The position numbers and the translations under genes were made by a program. The notes beneath the pieces were generated by a model. It did no database searches. It was not told where the DNA came from and was given only the letters and a program-made list of their open reading frames with translations. A DNA stretch of 64,000 nucleotides from Nocardioides sp. URHA0032 (GTDB taxonomy: Bacteria; Actinomycetota; Actinomycetes; Propionibacteriales; Nocardioidaceae): the NCBI RefSeq assembly GCF_000620645.1, contig NZ_JIAV01000014.1, forward strand, positions 310,001 to 374,000, in the 5' to 3' direction. Shown here in pieces: positions 18,980 to 27,146 of the stretch (the stretch's first letter is position 1; every line of letters begins with the position of its first letter).

Positions 18980-19012
18980 CGCGACGACCCTATCGGCCCT
19001 ACGCTCGGGTCC
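18980..19012. promoter_or_regulatory. 33-bp divergent promoter, leaderless on both sides
   Basis: Toward ddl: TAGGGT (18992-18987 on minus) then 7 nt then ATG. Toward the PLP enzyme: TACGCT (19000-19005) then 7 nt then ATG. Both fit the TANNNT-N7-ATG pattern of leaderless actinobacterial transcripts; there is no room for Shine-Dalgarno sites. Confidence 0.6.
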
Positions 19013-20068
19013 ATGAAGCCCGCCACCGTCGCCGTGACCGCCGGACGCCCGCCGCACGAGGTGGACCAGCCGCTGAGCGAGCCGATCACGATGGCCTCCA
19101 CGTACGTCGCAGGCGGTGAGCGGGAGTACGGCCGCTACGCCAACCCGACCTGGGCGGCGTTCGAGGAGGCCCTCGGCGCCCTCGAGGGCGGCCGGGCGCT
19201 GGCGTTCTCGTCCGGGATGGCCGCGGTGACGACCGTGCTCGACCTGGTCGGCCACGACGGCCTGGTGGTCGCGCCCGCCCACTCCTACACCGGCACCCTG
19301 CTCCAGCTCGGCGACCTGGAGAGCCGTGGCCGCGTCCGCACCCGACTCGTGGACATCACCGACACCGAGGCCGTCGTCGCGGCGTGCGAGGACGCGGCGC
19401 TGGTGTGGTTCGAGTCGCCCACGAACCCCGCGCTCGAGGTCGCCGACATCCCCCGGATCGCCGCGGCCGCGCACGAGGCCGGGGCGTACGTCGTCGTCGA
19501 CAACACCTTCGCCACTCCCCTGCTCCAGCAGCCCCTCGACCTCGGCGCGGACATCGTCGTGCACTCGGTGACGAAGTTCCTCGCCGGCCACAGCGACGTG
19601 CTGATGGGCGCGGTCGTGACGAACGACGACCAGCTGCACGGCGTGCTCAAGGGGCGGCGCGACCTGCTCGGGTCGACGCCGGGCACCCTCGAGGCGTGGC
19701 TGGCGCTGCGCGGCCTGCGCACTCTGCACCTGCGCGTCGAGCGGTCGCAGGCCAACGCCCAGGAGCTGGTACGCCGGCTGTCGACCCACCCCGCGATCGG
19801 CGAGGTCCGGTACCCCGGCTTCGGCGGGATCGTCTCGGTCGTGCTCGCCCAGGGTGCGATGGCCGCTGACCTCCTCGTGCACAAGACCAGCATCTGGGTG
19901 CACGCGACGTCCCTGGGCGGCGTGGAGTCGACCTTCGAGCGACGCCGGCGCTGGAAGGCCGAGCCCGCGACGATCCCGGACGGGCTCGTCCGGCTGTCCG
20001 TCGGCGTCGAGGACGTCGACGACCTCTGGGACGACCTGCGCGACGCCCTCTCCTCGCTGGTCGGGTAG
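19013..20068 (+). CDS. Cys/Met-metabolism PLP enzyme (cystathionine gamma-synthase/lyase family)
   Basis: A 351-residue fold-type I PLP enzyme of the trans-sulfuration family. GGRALAFSSGMAA near 60-73 is the phosphate-binding loop, FESPTNP near 128 precedes the cofactor Asp in VVVDNTFATPLLQQPL, and HSVTKFLAGHSD near 185 carries the Schiff-base Lys. The C-terminus has GGVESTFERRRRW where canonical members have GGVESLIEHP, and the protein is about 30 residues short of typical MetB. Which reaction it performs cannot be told from sequence. Confidence 0.85.
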   Translation: MKPATVAVTAGRPPHEVDQPLSEPITMASTYVAGGEREYGRYANPTWAAFEEALGALEGGRALAFSSGMAAVTTVLDLVGHDGLVVAPAHSYTGTLLQLGDLESRGRVRTRLVDITDTEAVVAACEDAALVWFESPTNPALEVADIPRIAAAAHEAGAYVVVDNTFATPLLQQPLDLGADIVVHSVTKFLAGHSDVLMGAVVTNDDQLHGVLKGRRDLLGSTPGTLEAWLALRGLRTLHLRVERSQANAQELVRRLSTHPAIGEVRYPGFGGIVSVVLAQGAMAADLLVHKTSIWVHATSLGGVESTFERRRRWKAEPATIPDGLVRLSVGVEDVDDLWDDLRDALSSLVG

Positions 20069-20089
20069 CCGTCGCCGGCGCGGGTCCGG

Positions 20090-21103
20090 TCAGTCCGTCT
20101 CGGCCTTCGTCTCACGCGCGATGAAGGCGTCCATCATCTCGGGGGCCGTCATCCGGCCGGCGACGACCGCGTCGACGTGGTGCGCGATCGGCGCGTCCAC
20201 GCCGGTCCGGTCGGCGAGCGCGAGCAGCGACGAACAGGACTTCGCGCCTTCGGCGACCTGCCTGGTCGTCGCGAGGATCTCGTCGGTCGACATGCCCCGC
20301 CCGAGCTTCTCGCCGAACGTGCGGTTCCGGGACAGCGGCGACGAGCAGGTGGCGACGAGGTCGCCGAGGCCGGCCAGGCCCATCAGCGTGAGGGGGTTCG
20401 CGCCGAGCGCGGTCGCGAGCCGGGCGGTCTCGGCCAGTCCGCGGGTGATCACCGACGCGGTGGTGTTGTCGCCGAAGCCCAGGCCGACGGCCATGCCGAC
20501 CGCGAGGCCCACGACGTTCTTGTAGGCGCCGCCGAGCTCGCAGCCGAGCACGTCCGGGCTGGTGTAGGGCCGGAAGGCCGGCGAGTGGATCCGGCGCTGG
20601 ATCTGCCGGGCGACGTCCTCGTCGGCGCAGGCGACGACCGACGCGGCGGGCTCACGCTTCGCGATCTCCTTGGCCAGGTTCGGCCCGCTGATCACCGCGA
20701 TCCGCTCCGGTCCGGCTCCGGTGACCTCGCCGATGACCTGGCTCATCCGGTCCAGGGTGCCGAGCTCGACGCCCTTCATCAGCGAGACGAGCACCGAGCC
20801 CGGCTCGACGTACGGCGCCCACTCGGTGAGGTTCCCGCGCAGCGACTGCGACGGCGTGGCGAAGACGACCAGGTCGGCTCCGTGGGCGGCCTTCTCGACG
20901 TCGTGCGTCGCCGACACCTGCGGTGGCAGCTCGATGCCCGGGAGGTAGTCGGCGTTCTCGCGGCGCTCGTTGATCGCCTCCGCCACCTCCTCGCGGCGTG
21001 CCCAGACGGTGACGTCGTTGCCGGCGTCCGCGAGCACGATCGAGAACGCCGTGCCCCAGGATCCCGCGCCGAAGATCGCGACCTTGCCGTGGGATCCGCT
21101 CAC
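20090..21103 (-). CDS. gpsA: Glycerol-3-phosphate dehydrogenase [NAD(P)+]
   Basis: Reduces dihydroxyacetone phosphate to sn-glycerol-3-phosphate for phospholipid synthesis. The 337-residue protein has the Rossmann loop GAGSWGTAF near residue 12, KGVE near 108, SGPNLAKEI near 142, and the catalytic region GAYKNVVGLAVGMAVGLGFGDNT near 195. The GTG start overlaps the stop of the acyltransferase gene by 4 bp (GTGA), so both glycerolipid enzymes are translationally coupled. Confidence 0.97.
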   Translation of the reverse strand: MSGSHGKVAIFGAGSWGTAFSIVLADAGNDVTVWARREEVAEAINERRENADYLPGIELPPQVSATHDVEKAAHGADLVVFATPSQSLRGNLTEWAPYVEPGSVLVSLMKGVELGTLDRMSQVIGEVTGAGPERIAVISGPNLAKEIAKREPAASVVACADEDVARQIQRRIHSPAFRPYTSPDVLGCELGGAYKNVVGLAVGMAVGLGFGDNTTASVITRGLAETARLATALGANPLTLMGLAGLGDLVATCSSPLSRNRTFGEKLGRGMSTDEILATTRQVAEGAKSCSSLLALADRTGVDAPIAHHVDAVVAGRMTAPEMMDAFIARETKAETD

Positions 21104-21864
21104 TTCTTCCCCTCGCGCTTGTTCGGGTTGCCGATCTGCCGGACGCCAGCCTTCTTCATGTCGAAGCGCTGGCCGGGTGCGGGCTCGCCGCGCACGTCGG
21201 CGACCAGCGCCGTGATCGCGTCCATGATCCGGTCGGTCGCTTCCTGGATGACCGCGACCGTCCGAGGCTCCCGATCCGCGAGGTCGCCGAGGTCGACCGG
21301 CTTGCCGACCTTCATCGTCACGAGCTTGCGCGGGAACAGGTCGGGCCTCTTCGCGTACGGCGCGAGCAGCTGCTGCGCGCCCCACTGGCCGACGGGGACC
21401 ACGGGGCAACCGGTCTCGAGGGCGATCCGCGCTGCCCCGGACTTCCCGGTCATCGGCCAGCCGTCCGGGTCGCGGGTGATGGTGCCCTCGGGGTAGACGA
21501 CCACGCACTTGCCCTCGTGCACGGCCTGCACCGCAGCGTCGAAGGCGCCGACCGCGTTCTTGCTCAACCGCTCGACGGGGATCTGGCCGGCGGCGCGGAA
21601 GAAGGCTCCCAATGCCTTGTTCCTGAACAACCCCGACTTCGCGAGGTAGTGCGGCAACCGGCCGTGGTCGTAGACGAGGTGGGCGGCGGTCAGCGGGTCG
21701 ACGTGCGACACGTGGTTGAGCACGATGATGCAGCCGCCGGTGGCGGGGATGTTCTCGCCGTCGATCCAGTCGTGCCGCGTGGTCGAGAGCAGGGCCGCCC
21801 GGACGATGGGCTCCGCGAGCCGCCACGCCCAGCTCTTCTTCTCCTGCATCCGTCGAACGACCAC
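21100..21864 (-). CDS. plsC: 1-acyl-sn-glycerol-3-phosphate acyltransferase
   Basis: Transfers an acyl group to lysophosphatidic acid, giving phosphatidic acid. In 254 residues the PlsC motifs are clear: NHVSHVD (HX4D) near 50, a second block around IPVERLSK near 95, and YPEGTITRD near 124. The GTG start at 21864 lies 6 nt after TAGCCT and has no Shine-Dalgarno site, so it looks leaderless. It is coupled to gpsA by a 4-bp overlap and divergent from cofC. Confidence 0.93.
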   Translation of the reverse strand: MVVRRMQEKKSWAWRLAEPIVRAALLSTTRHDWIDGENIPATGGCIIVLNHVSHVDPLTAAHLVYDHGRLPHYLAKSGLFRNKALGAFFRAAGQIPVERLSKNAVGAFDAAVQAVHEGKCVVVYPEGTITRDPDGWPMTGKSGAARIALETGCPVVPVGQWGAQQLLAPYAKRPDLFPRKLVTMKVGKPVDLGDLADREPRTVAVIQEATDRIMDAITALVADVRGEPAPGQRFDMKKAGVRQIGNPNKREGKK

Positions 21865-21905
21865 GTGCGCAGGCTACTCGGTCGACACCTGACAGGATCG
21901 GCGTG
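21865..21905. promoter_or_regulatory. 41-bp divergent promoter plsC/cofC
   Basis: Toward plsC: TAGCCT then 6 nt then GTG. Toward cofC: CAGGAT at 21893-21898 then 7 nt then ATG. Both genes look leaderless. Assignment rests on hexamer position only. Confidence 0.45.
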
Positions 21906-22529
21906 ATGCCCGTGTCTTCGCAGCCTCCCCAGTACGTCGTCCTCGTGCCCGTCAAGCCGCCGGCGGTCGGCAAGTCCCGTCTGTCCGGGATCGCGACCGC
22001 GGACCGGCGCGCCCTCGCCGAGGCGTTCGCCGTGGACACGGTGGCGGCCTGCGTCGCGGCCGCGTCCGTGGCAGAGGTGCTGGTCGTCACCGACGATGCG
22101 CGATTCTCCGCACGGCTGACCGGGCTCGGCACCTCGGCGATCCCGGACGGCGTCGCCGGCGACCTCAACGGGACCCTGCGCCTGGCCGCGGCCGAGGCAC
22201 ACCGACGCTGGCCGGACCTGCGCCCGGTCGCGCTCTGCGCCGACCTGCCTGCGCTGCGGCCCGCCGACCTCGACGAGGTACTCGGGCGGGTCGGACCGCA
22301 CCCGGCGTTCGTCCCGGACGCCGCCGGCGTGGGGACCACGCTCTACGTCGCGGGGTACGACGAGTTCACTCCTCGTTTCGGGCCGGGTTCGCGTGCGGCC
22401 CACCTGGACTCCGGTGCCCGGGAGCTCACGGGCGCCGCGCCGTCCGTGCGTCGCGACGTCGACGACCTGGCCGATCTGGACGACGCGATCTCGCTCGGCG
22501 TCGGCCGGGCCACCAGAGCCCTGACCTGA
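21906..22529 (+). CDS. cofC: 2-phospho-L-lactate/phosphoenolpyruvate guanylyltransferase (F420 biosynthesis)
   Basis: Nucleotidyltransferase that activates a three-carbon phosphoacid with GTP in coenzyme F420 synthesis (CofC/FbiD family). The 207-residue protein has the NTP-transferase loop VPVKPPAVGKSRL near residue 15, a conserved LCADLPALRPADL near 112, and a C-terminal RDVDDLADLDDA helix. A GTG one codon earlier is an alternative start. No other F420 genes are in the window. It is convergent with hupB across a strong hairpin. Confidence 0.92.
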   Translation: MPVSSQPPQYVVLVPVKPPAVGKSRLSGIATADRRALAEAFAVDTVAACVAAASVAEVLVVTDDARFSARLTGLGTSAIPDGVAGDLNGTLRLAAAEAHRRWPDLRPVALCADLPALRPADLDEVLGRVGPHPAFVPDAAGVGTTLYVAGYDEFTPRFGPGSRAAHLDSGARELTGAAPSVRRDVDDLADLDDAISLGVGRATRALT

Positions 22530-22539
22530 CGCGAGCACG

Positions 22540-22571
22540 ACGGGCCGCCACCCGCGAGGGTGACGGCCCGT
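22540..22571. terminator. Hairpin between convergent cofC and hupB
   Basis: A 14-bp imperfect stem, ACGGGCCGCCACCC and GGGTGACGGCCCGT around a GCGA loop, sits between the two stop codons. There is no T-run on either side, so factor-independent termination is uncertain, but position suggests a shared 3' boundary element. Confidence 0.5.
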
Positions 22572-22593
22572 CTGCCGTGGATCCGGACCGGGG

Positions 22594-23355
22594 TCAGGAC
22601 TTCTTGGCGGTCTTCTTGGCCGGCGCCTTCTTGGCGGGTGCCTTCTTGGCAGCCGACTTCGCCGGTGCCTTCTTCGCAGGTGCCTTCTTGGCCGTCGTGG
22701 TCGTCTTCGCCGGGGCCTTCTTGGCGGGGGCCGTCTTCTTGGCCGGTGCCGCCTTCTTCGCCGGTGCCTTCTTGGCCGTCGTGGTCGTCTTCGCCGGGGC
22801 CTTCTTGGCGGGGGCCGTCTTCTTGGCCGGTGCCGCCTTCTTCGCCGGTGCCTTCTTGGCCGTCGTGGTCGTCTTCGCCGGGGCCTTCTTGGCGGGGGCC
22901 GTCTTCTTGGCCGGTGCCGCCTTCTTCGCCGGCGCCTTCTTGGCCGCGGTCTTCGCGGTCGTGGTCTTCTTTGCCGGCGTTGCCTTCTTCGCTGCGGCAG
23001 CAGCCGCCTTCCGCGCCGGCCCCGTCGCCTTCTTGGCGGCCGCCGGGCCTGCGGAGAGCGTCAACTTCGGCAGCTTCTTCGCACCCGAGACGACGTTCTT
23101 GAGGTCGGCTCCAGCGGTGAACTTCGGCACCGCGGTCTTCTTCGCCTTGATCCGCGCCCCGGTCTGCGGGTTGCGCACCCAGCGCGCCTCGCGGACGCGC
23201 TTCTCGAACGACCCGAAGCCGGTGATGGCGACCTTCTCACCCTTCGCGACCTCGCGGGTGATCGTGTCCAGAACGGACTCGAGGGCGTGCGAGGCAGCCT
23301 TCTTGTTCCCCTCGAAACGCGACGAGAGAGCGTCGATGAACTCAGACTTGTTCAC
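22594..23355 (-). CDS. hupB: HU-family DNA-binding protein with long Lys/Ala/Pro tail
   Basis: Nucleoid-associated protein of the actinobacterial HupB type. The GTG at 23355 (after GGAAGGGA) gives 253 residues. Residues 1-90 are the HU fold (VNKSEFIDAL, GFGSFEKR, ARWVRNPQTG, and a KKTAVPKF finish). From about 100 on the protein is a basic, histone-H1-like tail built of KKAPAK, KKTAPA and TTTTAKK words. Part of the tail is a perfect triplicate 28-residue block. The tail is longer than that of mycobacterial HupB. It probably wraps and compacts DNA. Confidence 0.97.
   Translation of the reverse strand: MNKSEFIDALSSRFEGNKKAASHALESVLDTITREVAKGEKVAITGFGSFEKRVREARWVRNPQTGARIKAKKTAVPKFTAGADLKNVVSGAKKLPKLTLSAGPAAAKKATGPARKAAAAAAKKATPAKKTTTAKTAAKKAPAKKAAPAKKTAPAKKAPAKTTTTAKKAPAKKAAPAKKTAPAKKAPAKTTTTAKKAPAKKAAPAKKTAPAKKAPAKTTTTAKKAPAKKAPAKSAAKKAPAKKAPAKKTAKKS
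22679..22930. repeat. Three identical 84-bp tandem copies inside hupB
   Basis: Copies at 22679-22762, 22763-22846 and 22847-22930 are identical base for base. Each encodes 28 residues of the basic tail (words KKAPAK, TTTTAKK, KKAAPAKK), so the array is in frame and copy number changes would lengthen or shorten the tail without frameshift. Confidence 0.97.
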
Positions 23356-23552
23356 TGTCTTCCCTTCCAATGAACGACAAGTGGTCGAGCCCGTGCTCGA
23401 CTAACTTCCTCGCACGCTAGGTAAACGCGCCCGTACTCACAATCACCTGAGCCGCGTTTCTTGAAGTGTTTTTCGAGCGCCGAAGTGCGCAGAACCCTGT
23501 CAGCAGAGGGACTTTCGGCTGATTTCGCGCCCTTGGAGCCGATGGTTCTCGA

Positions 23553-23595
23553 AATGAAAAGATGGCGAATCCCCTGTGCCTGTTGGGGATTCGCC
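23553..23595 (-). terminator. Intrinsic terminator of the leuCD operon
   Basis: An 11-bp perfect stem, GGCGAATCCCC (23564-23574) and GGGGATTCGCC (23585-23595), lies 15 bp after the leuD stop. On the minus strand it is followed by ATCTTTTCATTT, a U-rich tract. Confidence 0.85.
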
Positions 23596-23610
23596 CTCTG
23601 CGAGGACAAT

Positions 23611-24219
23611 TCAGCCGGCGTGCTGGGTCACCGGTTTCCAGCTCGGCCGCTGCGCTTCGTAGCTGGTGATCTCGTTCTCGTGCCCGAGTGTGATGCCGAT
23701 GTCGTCGAGGCCTTCGAGCAGACGCCAACGCGTGTAGTCGTCGATGTCGAAGGAGTCCTCGATGGCGTCCGGGCCGTCACCGGCACGCACGGTGCGTGAC
23801 TCCAGGTCGACGGTGACGGTCGCACCCGGGTTGGTCTCGAGGTGGTCCCACAGTCGCTGCACGACCTTCTCGTCGACGCGACCCGCGAGCAGCCCGGCCT
23901 TGCCCGAGTTGCCGCGGAAGATGTCACCGAAGCGCGGCGAGAGCACGGCCTTGAAGCCATAGTTCTGCAGCGCCCACACCGCGTGCTCCCGCGAGGAGCC
24001 GGTGCCGAAGTTGGGGCCGGCGACCAGCACCGAGCCCGCGGCGTACGCCGGCTGGTTCAGGACGAACGCCGGATCGTTGCGCCAGGCCGCGAACAGCCCG
24101 TCCTCGAAGCCGGTGCGCGTGACCCGCTTGAGGTACTCGGCCGGGATGATCTGGTCGGTGTCGACGTCGCTGCGCCGCAGCGGCACGCCGACGCCGGTGT
24201 GCGTCGTGAACTTCTCCAT
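23611..24219 (-). CDS. leuD: 3-isopropylmalate dehydratase small subunit
   Basis: Small subunit of the isomerase converting 2- to 3-isopropylmalate in leucine synthesis. The 202-residue protein starts [32 protein letters not shown], and [17 protein letters not shown] near 72-88 is the swivelling-domain substrate loop. It follows leuC after one base and ends at a strong terminator, so leuCD is a two-gene operon. Confidence 0.97.
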   Translation of the reverse strand: MEKFTTHTGVGVPLRRSDVDTDQIIPAEYLKRVTRTGFEDGLFAAWRNDPAFVLNQPAYAAGSVLVAGPNFGTGSSREHAVWALQNYGFKAVLSPRFGDIFRGNSGKAGLLAGRVDEKVVQRLWDHLETNPGATVTVDLESRTVRAGDGPDAIEDSFDIDDYTRWRLLEGLDDIGITLGHENEITSYEAQRPSWKPVTQHAG

Positions 24220-24220
24220 C

Positions 24221-25636
24221 TCAGTTGCTCCCCACGAGTTCCAGGTCGGCGGGCGAGGACAGCGTGCCGCGGACCGCGGTCGCCGCCGCGACCGGGACCG
24301 ACACCAGGTGGGTGCGGCCGCCCTTGCCCTGCCGGCCCTCGAAGTTGCGGTTGGACGTCGATGCGCTGCGCTCGCCCGGTGAGAGCGTGTCGGCGTTCAT
24401 GCCGAGACACATGGAGCAACCGGCGCCGCGCCACTCGGCACCCGCCTCCTTGAAGACGAGGTCGAGCCCCTCGGCCTCGGCCTCCAGCCGCACCCGGGCC
24501 GAGCCGGGGACGACGAGCATGCGGGTGCCGTCGGCGACCTTGTGGCCCTTGATCACCGCGGCCGCGGTGCGCAGGTCCTCGATCCGGCCGTTCGTGCACG
24601 AGCCGACGAAGACGGTGTCGACGTGGACCTCGCGCAGCGGGGTGCCGGCCGCGAGATCCATGTAGCGCAAGGCGTTCTCGGCGGCGACCCGGTCGGTCTC
24701 CTCCTCGAAGTCACCCGGCGCCGGCACGGTGCCGCCCAGGGGCGCGCCCTGTCCGGGGTTGGTGCCCCACGTCACCCACGGGGTCACCTCGGCTGCGTCG
24801 ATGACGATCTCGTGGTCGAACTCCGCGTCGTCGTCGGTGCGCAGGCTCCGCCAGTGCTCGACGGCGGCATCCCACTCGGCACCCTTCGGGGCCTCCGGGC
24901 GGCCCTTCAGGTAGGCGAAGGTGACGTCGTCGGGCGCGATCAGGCCCGCCTTGGCGCCCCACTCGATGCTCATGTTGCAGACGGTCATCCGGCCCTCCAT
25001 GGAGAGCTCTTCGATCGCCGCGCCGCGGTACTCGACGATGTAGCCCTGGCCACCGCCGGTGCCGGTCCGGGTGATCAGGTACAGGATCAGGTCCTTCGAG
25101 GTGACGCCCTCGGGCAGCGAGCCGTTCACGGTCACGGCCATCGTCCTCGGCCGGGCCTGCGGCAGCGTCTGGGTGGCGAGCACGTGCTCGACCTCCGACG
25201 TACCGATGCCGAACGCGATCGCGCCGAACGCGCCGTGCGTCGCCGTGTGCGAGTCCCCGCAGACGATGGTCATGCCGGGCTGGGTGAGGCCGAGCTGCGG
25301 CCCGACGACGTGCACGATGCCCTGCTCGACGTCGCCCAGCGGGTGGAGGCGGACGCCGAACTCCGCGCAGTTGGTGCGGAGCGTCTCGACCTGCGCGCGG
25401 GAGACGGGGTCCGCGATCGGCTTGTCCCAGTCGACGGTCGGGACGTTGTGGTCCTCGGTGGCGATCGTGAGGTCCGGCCGGCGTACTTGCCGGCCCGCGA
25501 GCCGGAGGCCGTCGAACGCCTGCGGCGAGGTGACCTCGTGGATGAGGTGGAGGTCGATGAAGAGGAGGTCGGGCTCCCCTTCGACCGACCGGACGACGTG
25601 CTCGTCCCAGACCTTCTCTGACAGGGTCTTGCCCAT
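24221..25636 (-). CDS. leuC: 3-isopropylmalate dehydratase large subunit
   Basis: Aconitase-family catalytic subunit carrying a 4Fe-4S cluster. At 471 residues it starts [16 protein letters not shown], has [15 protein letters not shown] near 132, [10 protein letters not shown] with a cluster Cys near 350, and GCSMCLGMN with the other two near 410. GGGAGAGAG precedes the ATG. It is divergent from an IclR regulator of the NdgR/LtbR kind, known in other actinobacteria to control leuCD. Confidence 0.97.
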   Translation of the reverse strand: MGKTLSEKVWDEHVVRSVEGEPDLLFIDLHLIHEVTSPQAFDGLRLAGRQVRRPDLTIATEDHNVPTVDWDKPIADPVSRAQVETLRTNCAEFGVRLHPLGDVEQGIVHVVGPQLGLTQPGMTIVCGDSHTATHGAFGAIAFGIGTSEVEHVLATQTLPQARPRTMAVTVNGSLPEGVTSKDLILYLITRTGTGGGQGYIVEYRGAAIEELSMEGRMTVCNMSIEWGAKAGLIAPDDVTFAYLKGRPEAPKGAEWDAAVEHWRSLRTDDDAEFDHEIVIDAAEVTPWVTWGTNPGQGAPLGGTVPAPGDFEEETDRVAAENALRYMDLAAGTPLREVHVDTVFVGSCTNGRIEDLRTAAAVIKGHKVADGTRMLVVPGSARVRLEAEAEGLDLVFKEAGAEWRGAGCSMCLGMNADTLSPGERSASTSNRNFEGRQGKGGRTHLVSVPVAAATAVRGTLSSPADLELVGSN

Positions 25637-25726
25637 CCAGCTCTCTCCCTCACGTCCGCGTTTCGCCGTGCTAGGTCACAGACCTTACCGCTTGCATCCC
25701 ATGATCTGAGACGTCAGTATTGCCAT
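25637..25726. promoter_or_regulatory. Divergent leuCD/IclR control region
   Basis: A 90-bp gap between leuC and the IclR gene. CTGA-N4-TCAG at 25706-25717 is a short inverted repeat lying where the leuC -35 would be if TAAGGT, about 16 bp downstream on the minus strand, is the -10. NdgR/LtbR proteins bind such leuCD upstream regions in Streptomyces and Corynebacterium; the exact site here is inferred. Confidence 0.4.
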
Positions 25727-26449
25727 ATGGACAACTCCAGTGGCGTCGGCGTCCTCGACAAGGCCGCCCTCGTGCTCACCGCCCTCGAGTCGGGACCGGC
25801 CACCCTCGCCGGCCTGGTCGCCGGCACCGGCCTGGCCCGCCCGACCGCGCACCGGCTGGCCGTCGCGCTCGAGCACCACCGCCTCGTCGCGCGCGACATG
25901 CAGGGCCGCTTCGTGCTCGGCCCCCGACTGTCCGAGCTGTCCGCCGCCGCCGGAGAGGACCGGTTGCTCGCCACGGCAGGGCCGGTGCTCGCGCGGCTGC
26001 GCGACATCACCGGCGAGTCCGCGCAGCTGTGGCGCCGCCAGGGCGAGCACCGCGTGTGCGTCGCCGCGGCCGAGCGACCCTCCGGCCTGCGCGACACGAT
26101 CCCGGTCGGGTCGCAGCTCACCATGCGGGCCGGGTCGGCCGCCCAGGTGCTGCTCGCGTGGGAGGACCCCGAGCGCATGCACCGCGGACTCCAGAACGCC
26201 GCCTTCTCGGCCGCCGCCCTCTCCGGCATCCGCCGCCGTGGCTGGGCGCAGTCGGTCGGCGAGCGCGAGCAGGGTGTCGCCTCGGTGTCCGCACCCGTCC
26301 GCTCCCCCGGCGGCAAGATCATCGCCGCCGTCTCCGTCTCCGGCCCGCTGGAGCGCCTGTCGCGGCAGCCCGGTCGCATGCACGCGCCCGCCGTGCTGGC
26401 CGCCGCCGAGCGGCTCAGCGAGTCCTTGCGACGCGCCGCGGCGGAGTGA
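25727..26449 (+). CDS. IclR-family regulator, NdgR/LtbR type
   Basis: A 240-residue transcription factor: N-terminal winged helix-turn-helix (LAGLVAGTGLARPTAHRLAVAL near 28-50) and C-terminal IclR effector domain (GSQLTMRAGSAAQVLLAW near 128, GVASVSAPVRSPGG near 185). Divergence from leuCD matches NdgR (Streptomyces) and LtbR (Corynebacterium), which control leucine genes and other pathways. The short linker lacking a strong RBS suggests a leaderless or near-leaderless message. I am fairly sure of orthology from context, but not of the direction of control. Confidence 0.88.
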   Translation: MDNSSGVGVLDKAALVLTALESGPATLAGLVAGTGLARPTAHRLAVALEHHRLVARDMQGRFVLGPRLSELSAAAGEDRLLATAGPVLARLRDITGESAQLWRRQGEHRVCVAAAERPSGLRDTIPVGSQLTMRAGSAAQVLLAWEDPERMHRGLQNAAFSAAALSGIRRRGWAQSVGEREQGVASVSAPVRSPGGKIIAAVSVSGPLERLSRQPGRMHAPAVLAAAERLSESLRRAAAE

Positions 26450-26487
26450 GCTGCCTCGGAGCGAGCTTGCTCGCGCCGAGATCAGCA

Positions 26488-26627
26488 GCCAGGTCGAGTA
26501 GCCGCGCGAGCGAGGAACGAGCTCGCGACCGGCGTATCGAGACCTCGGTAACCCGAATGGCAACGACGGGTCTCGATACACGCCGTCGCGCCCTCCTCGG
26601 TCGGTCGCGGGCGCTACTCGACCTGGC
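26488..26627. repeat. 140-bp imperfect palindromic intergenic element
   Basis: Outer arms GCCAGGTCGAGTAGC and GCTACTCGACCTGGC are perfect complements; inner arms GGCGTATCGAGACC and GGTCTCGATACACGCC nearly so. It lies between the IclR gene and the end of ogt. No ORF is supported inside. It resembles a REP/BIME-type or miniature non-coding repeat that could fold into a long hairpin. Confidence 0.75.
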
Positions 26628-26665
26628 GCCCGCGTCTCGCCCGAGCAAGCTCGGGCGAGGGGCGC

Positions 26666-27145
26666 TCAGAACAAGGCATCCTGCTCGAGGGTGAGCAGGA
26701 GCTGCTTGCGGTCGAGGCCGCCGGCGTACCCGGTGAGCGTGCCGTTCGCGCCGATCACCCGGTGGCACGGGATCACGATCGGGATCGGGTTGCGGCCGTT
26801 GGCCAGTCCGACCGCGCGGGACGCGGCGTTCGTCATGCCGAGCCGGTGGGCGATCTCGCCGTACGACGCTGTCTCGCCCCATCCGATGCCGAGCAGCTCG
26901 GCCCACACGCGCTTCTGGAACGCGCTGCCCTCGGGAGCGAGAGGCAGGTCGAACTCCTTGAGGTCGCGGTCGAAGTAGGCCGTCAGCTGTCGCGTGGCCT
27001 CGACGAGCACGGGATCCGCGTCGTCACGGTCGCCGCGCGGACGACCGTCCGGGTCGCGGAACGGCGTGAACTCGATGGCGGTGATCGCACCGCCCTGCTC
27101 CACGAGCCGCAGCGGCCCGATCGGGGACTCCATCACGGTCCACAT
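26666..27145 (-). CDS. ogt: Methylated-DNA--[protein]-cysteine S-methyltransferase
   Basis: Suicide repair protein that takes methyl groups from O6-methylguanine onto a Cys. The ATG at 27145 gives 159 residues. SYGEIAHRLG near 93 and PIVIPCHRVIG near 125, with acceptor Cys in PCHRV, are diagnostic. It begins 2 nt before the end of the ada-alkA gene, so the two alkylation-repair genes form an operon. Confidence 0.96.
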   Translation of the reverse strand: MWTVMESPIGPLRLVEQGGAITAIEFTPFRDPDGRPRGDRDDADPVLVEATRQLTAYFDRDLKEFDLPLAPEGSAFQKRVWAELLGIGWGETASYGEIAHRLGMTNAASRAVGLANGRNPIPIVIPCHRVIGANGTLTGYAGGLDRKQLLLTLEQDALF

Positions 27146-27146
27146 G

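Noticed and set aside
22679..22930. CRISPR-like or non-coding repeat
   Set aside because: Three contiguous identical units in frame inside hupB; a coding tandem repeat.
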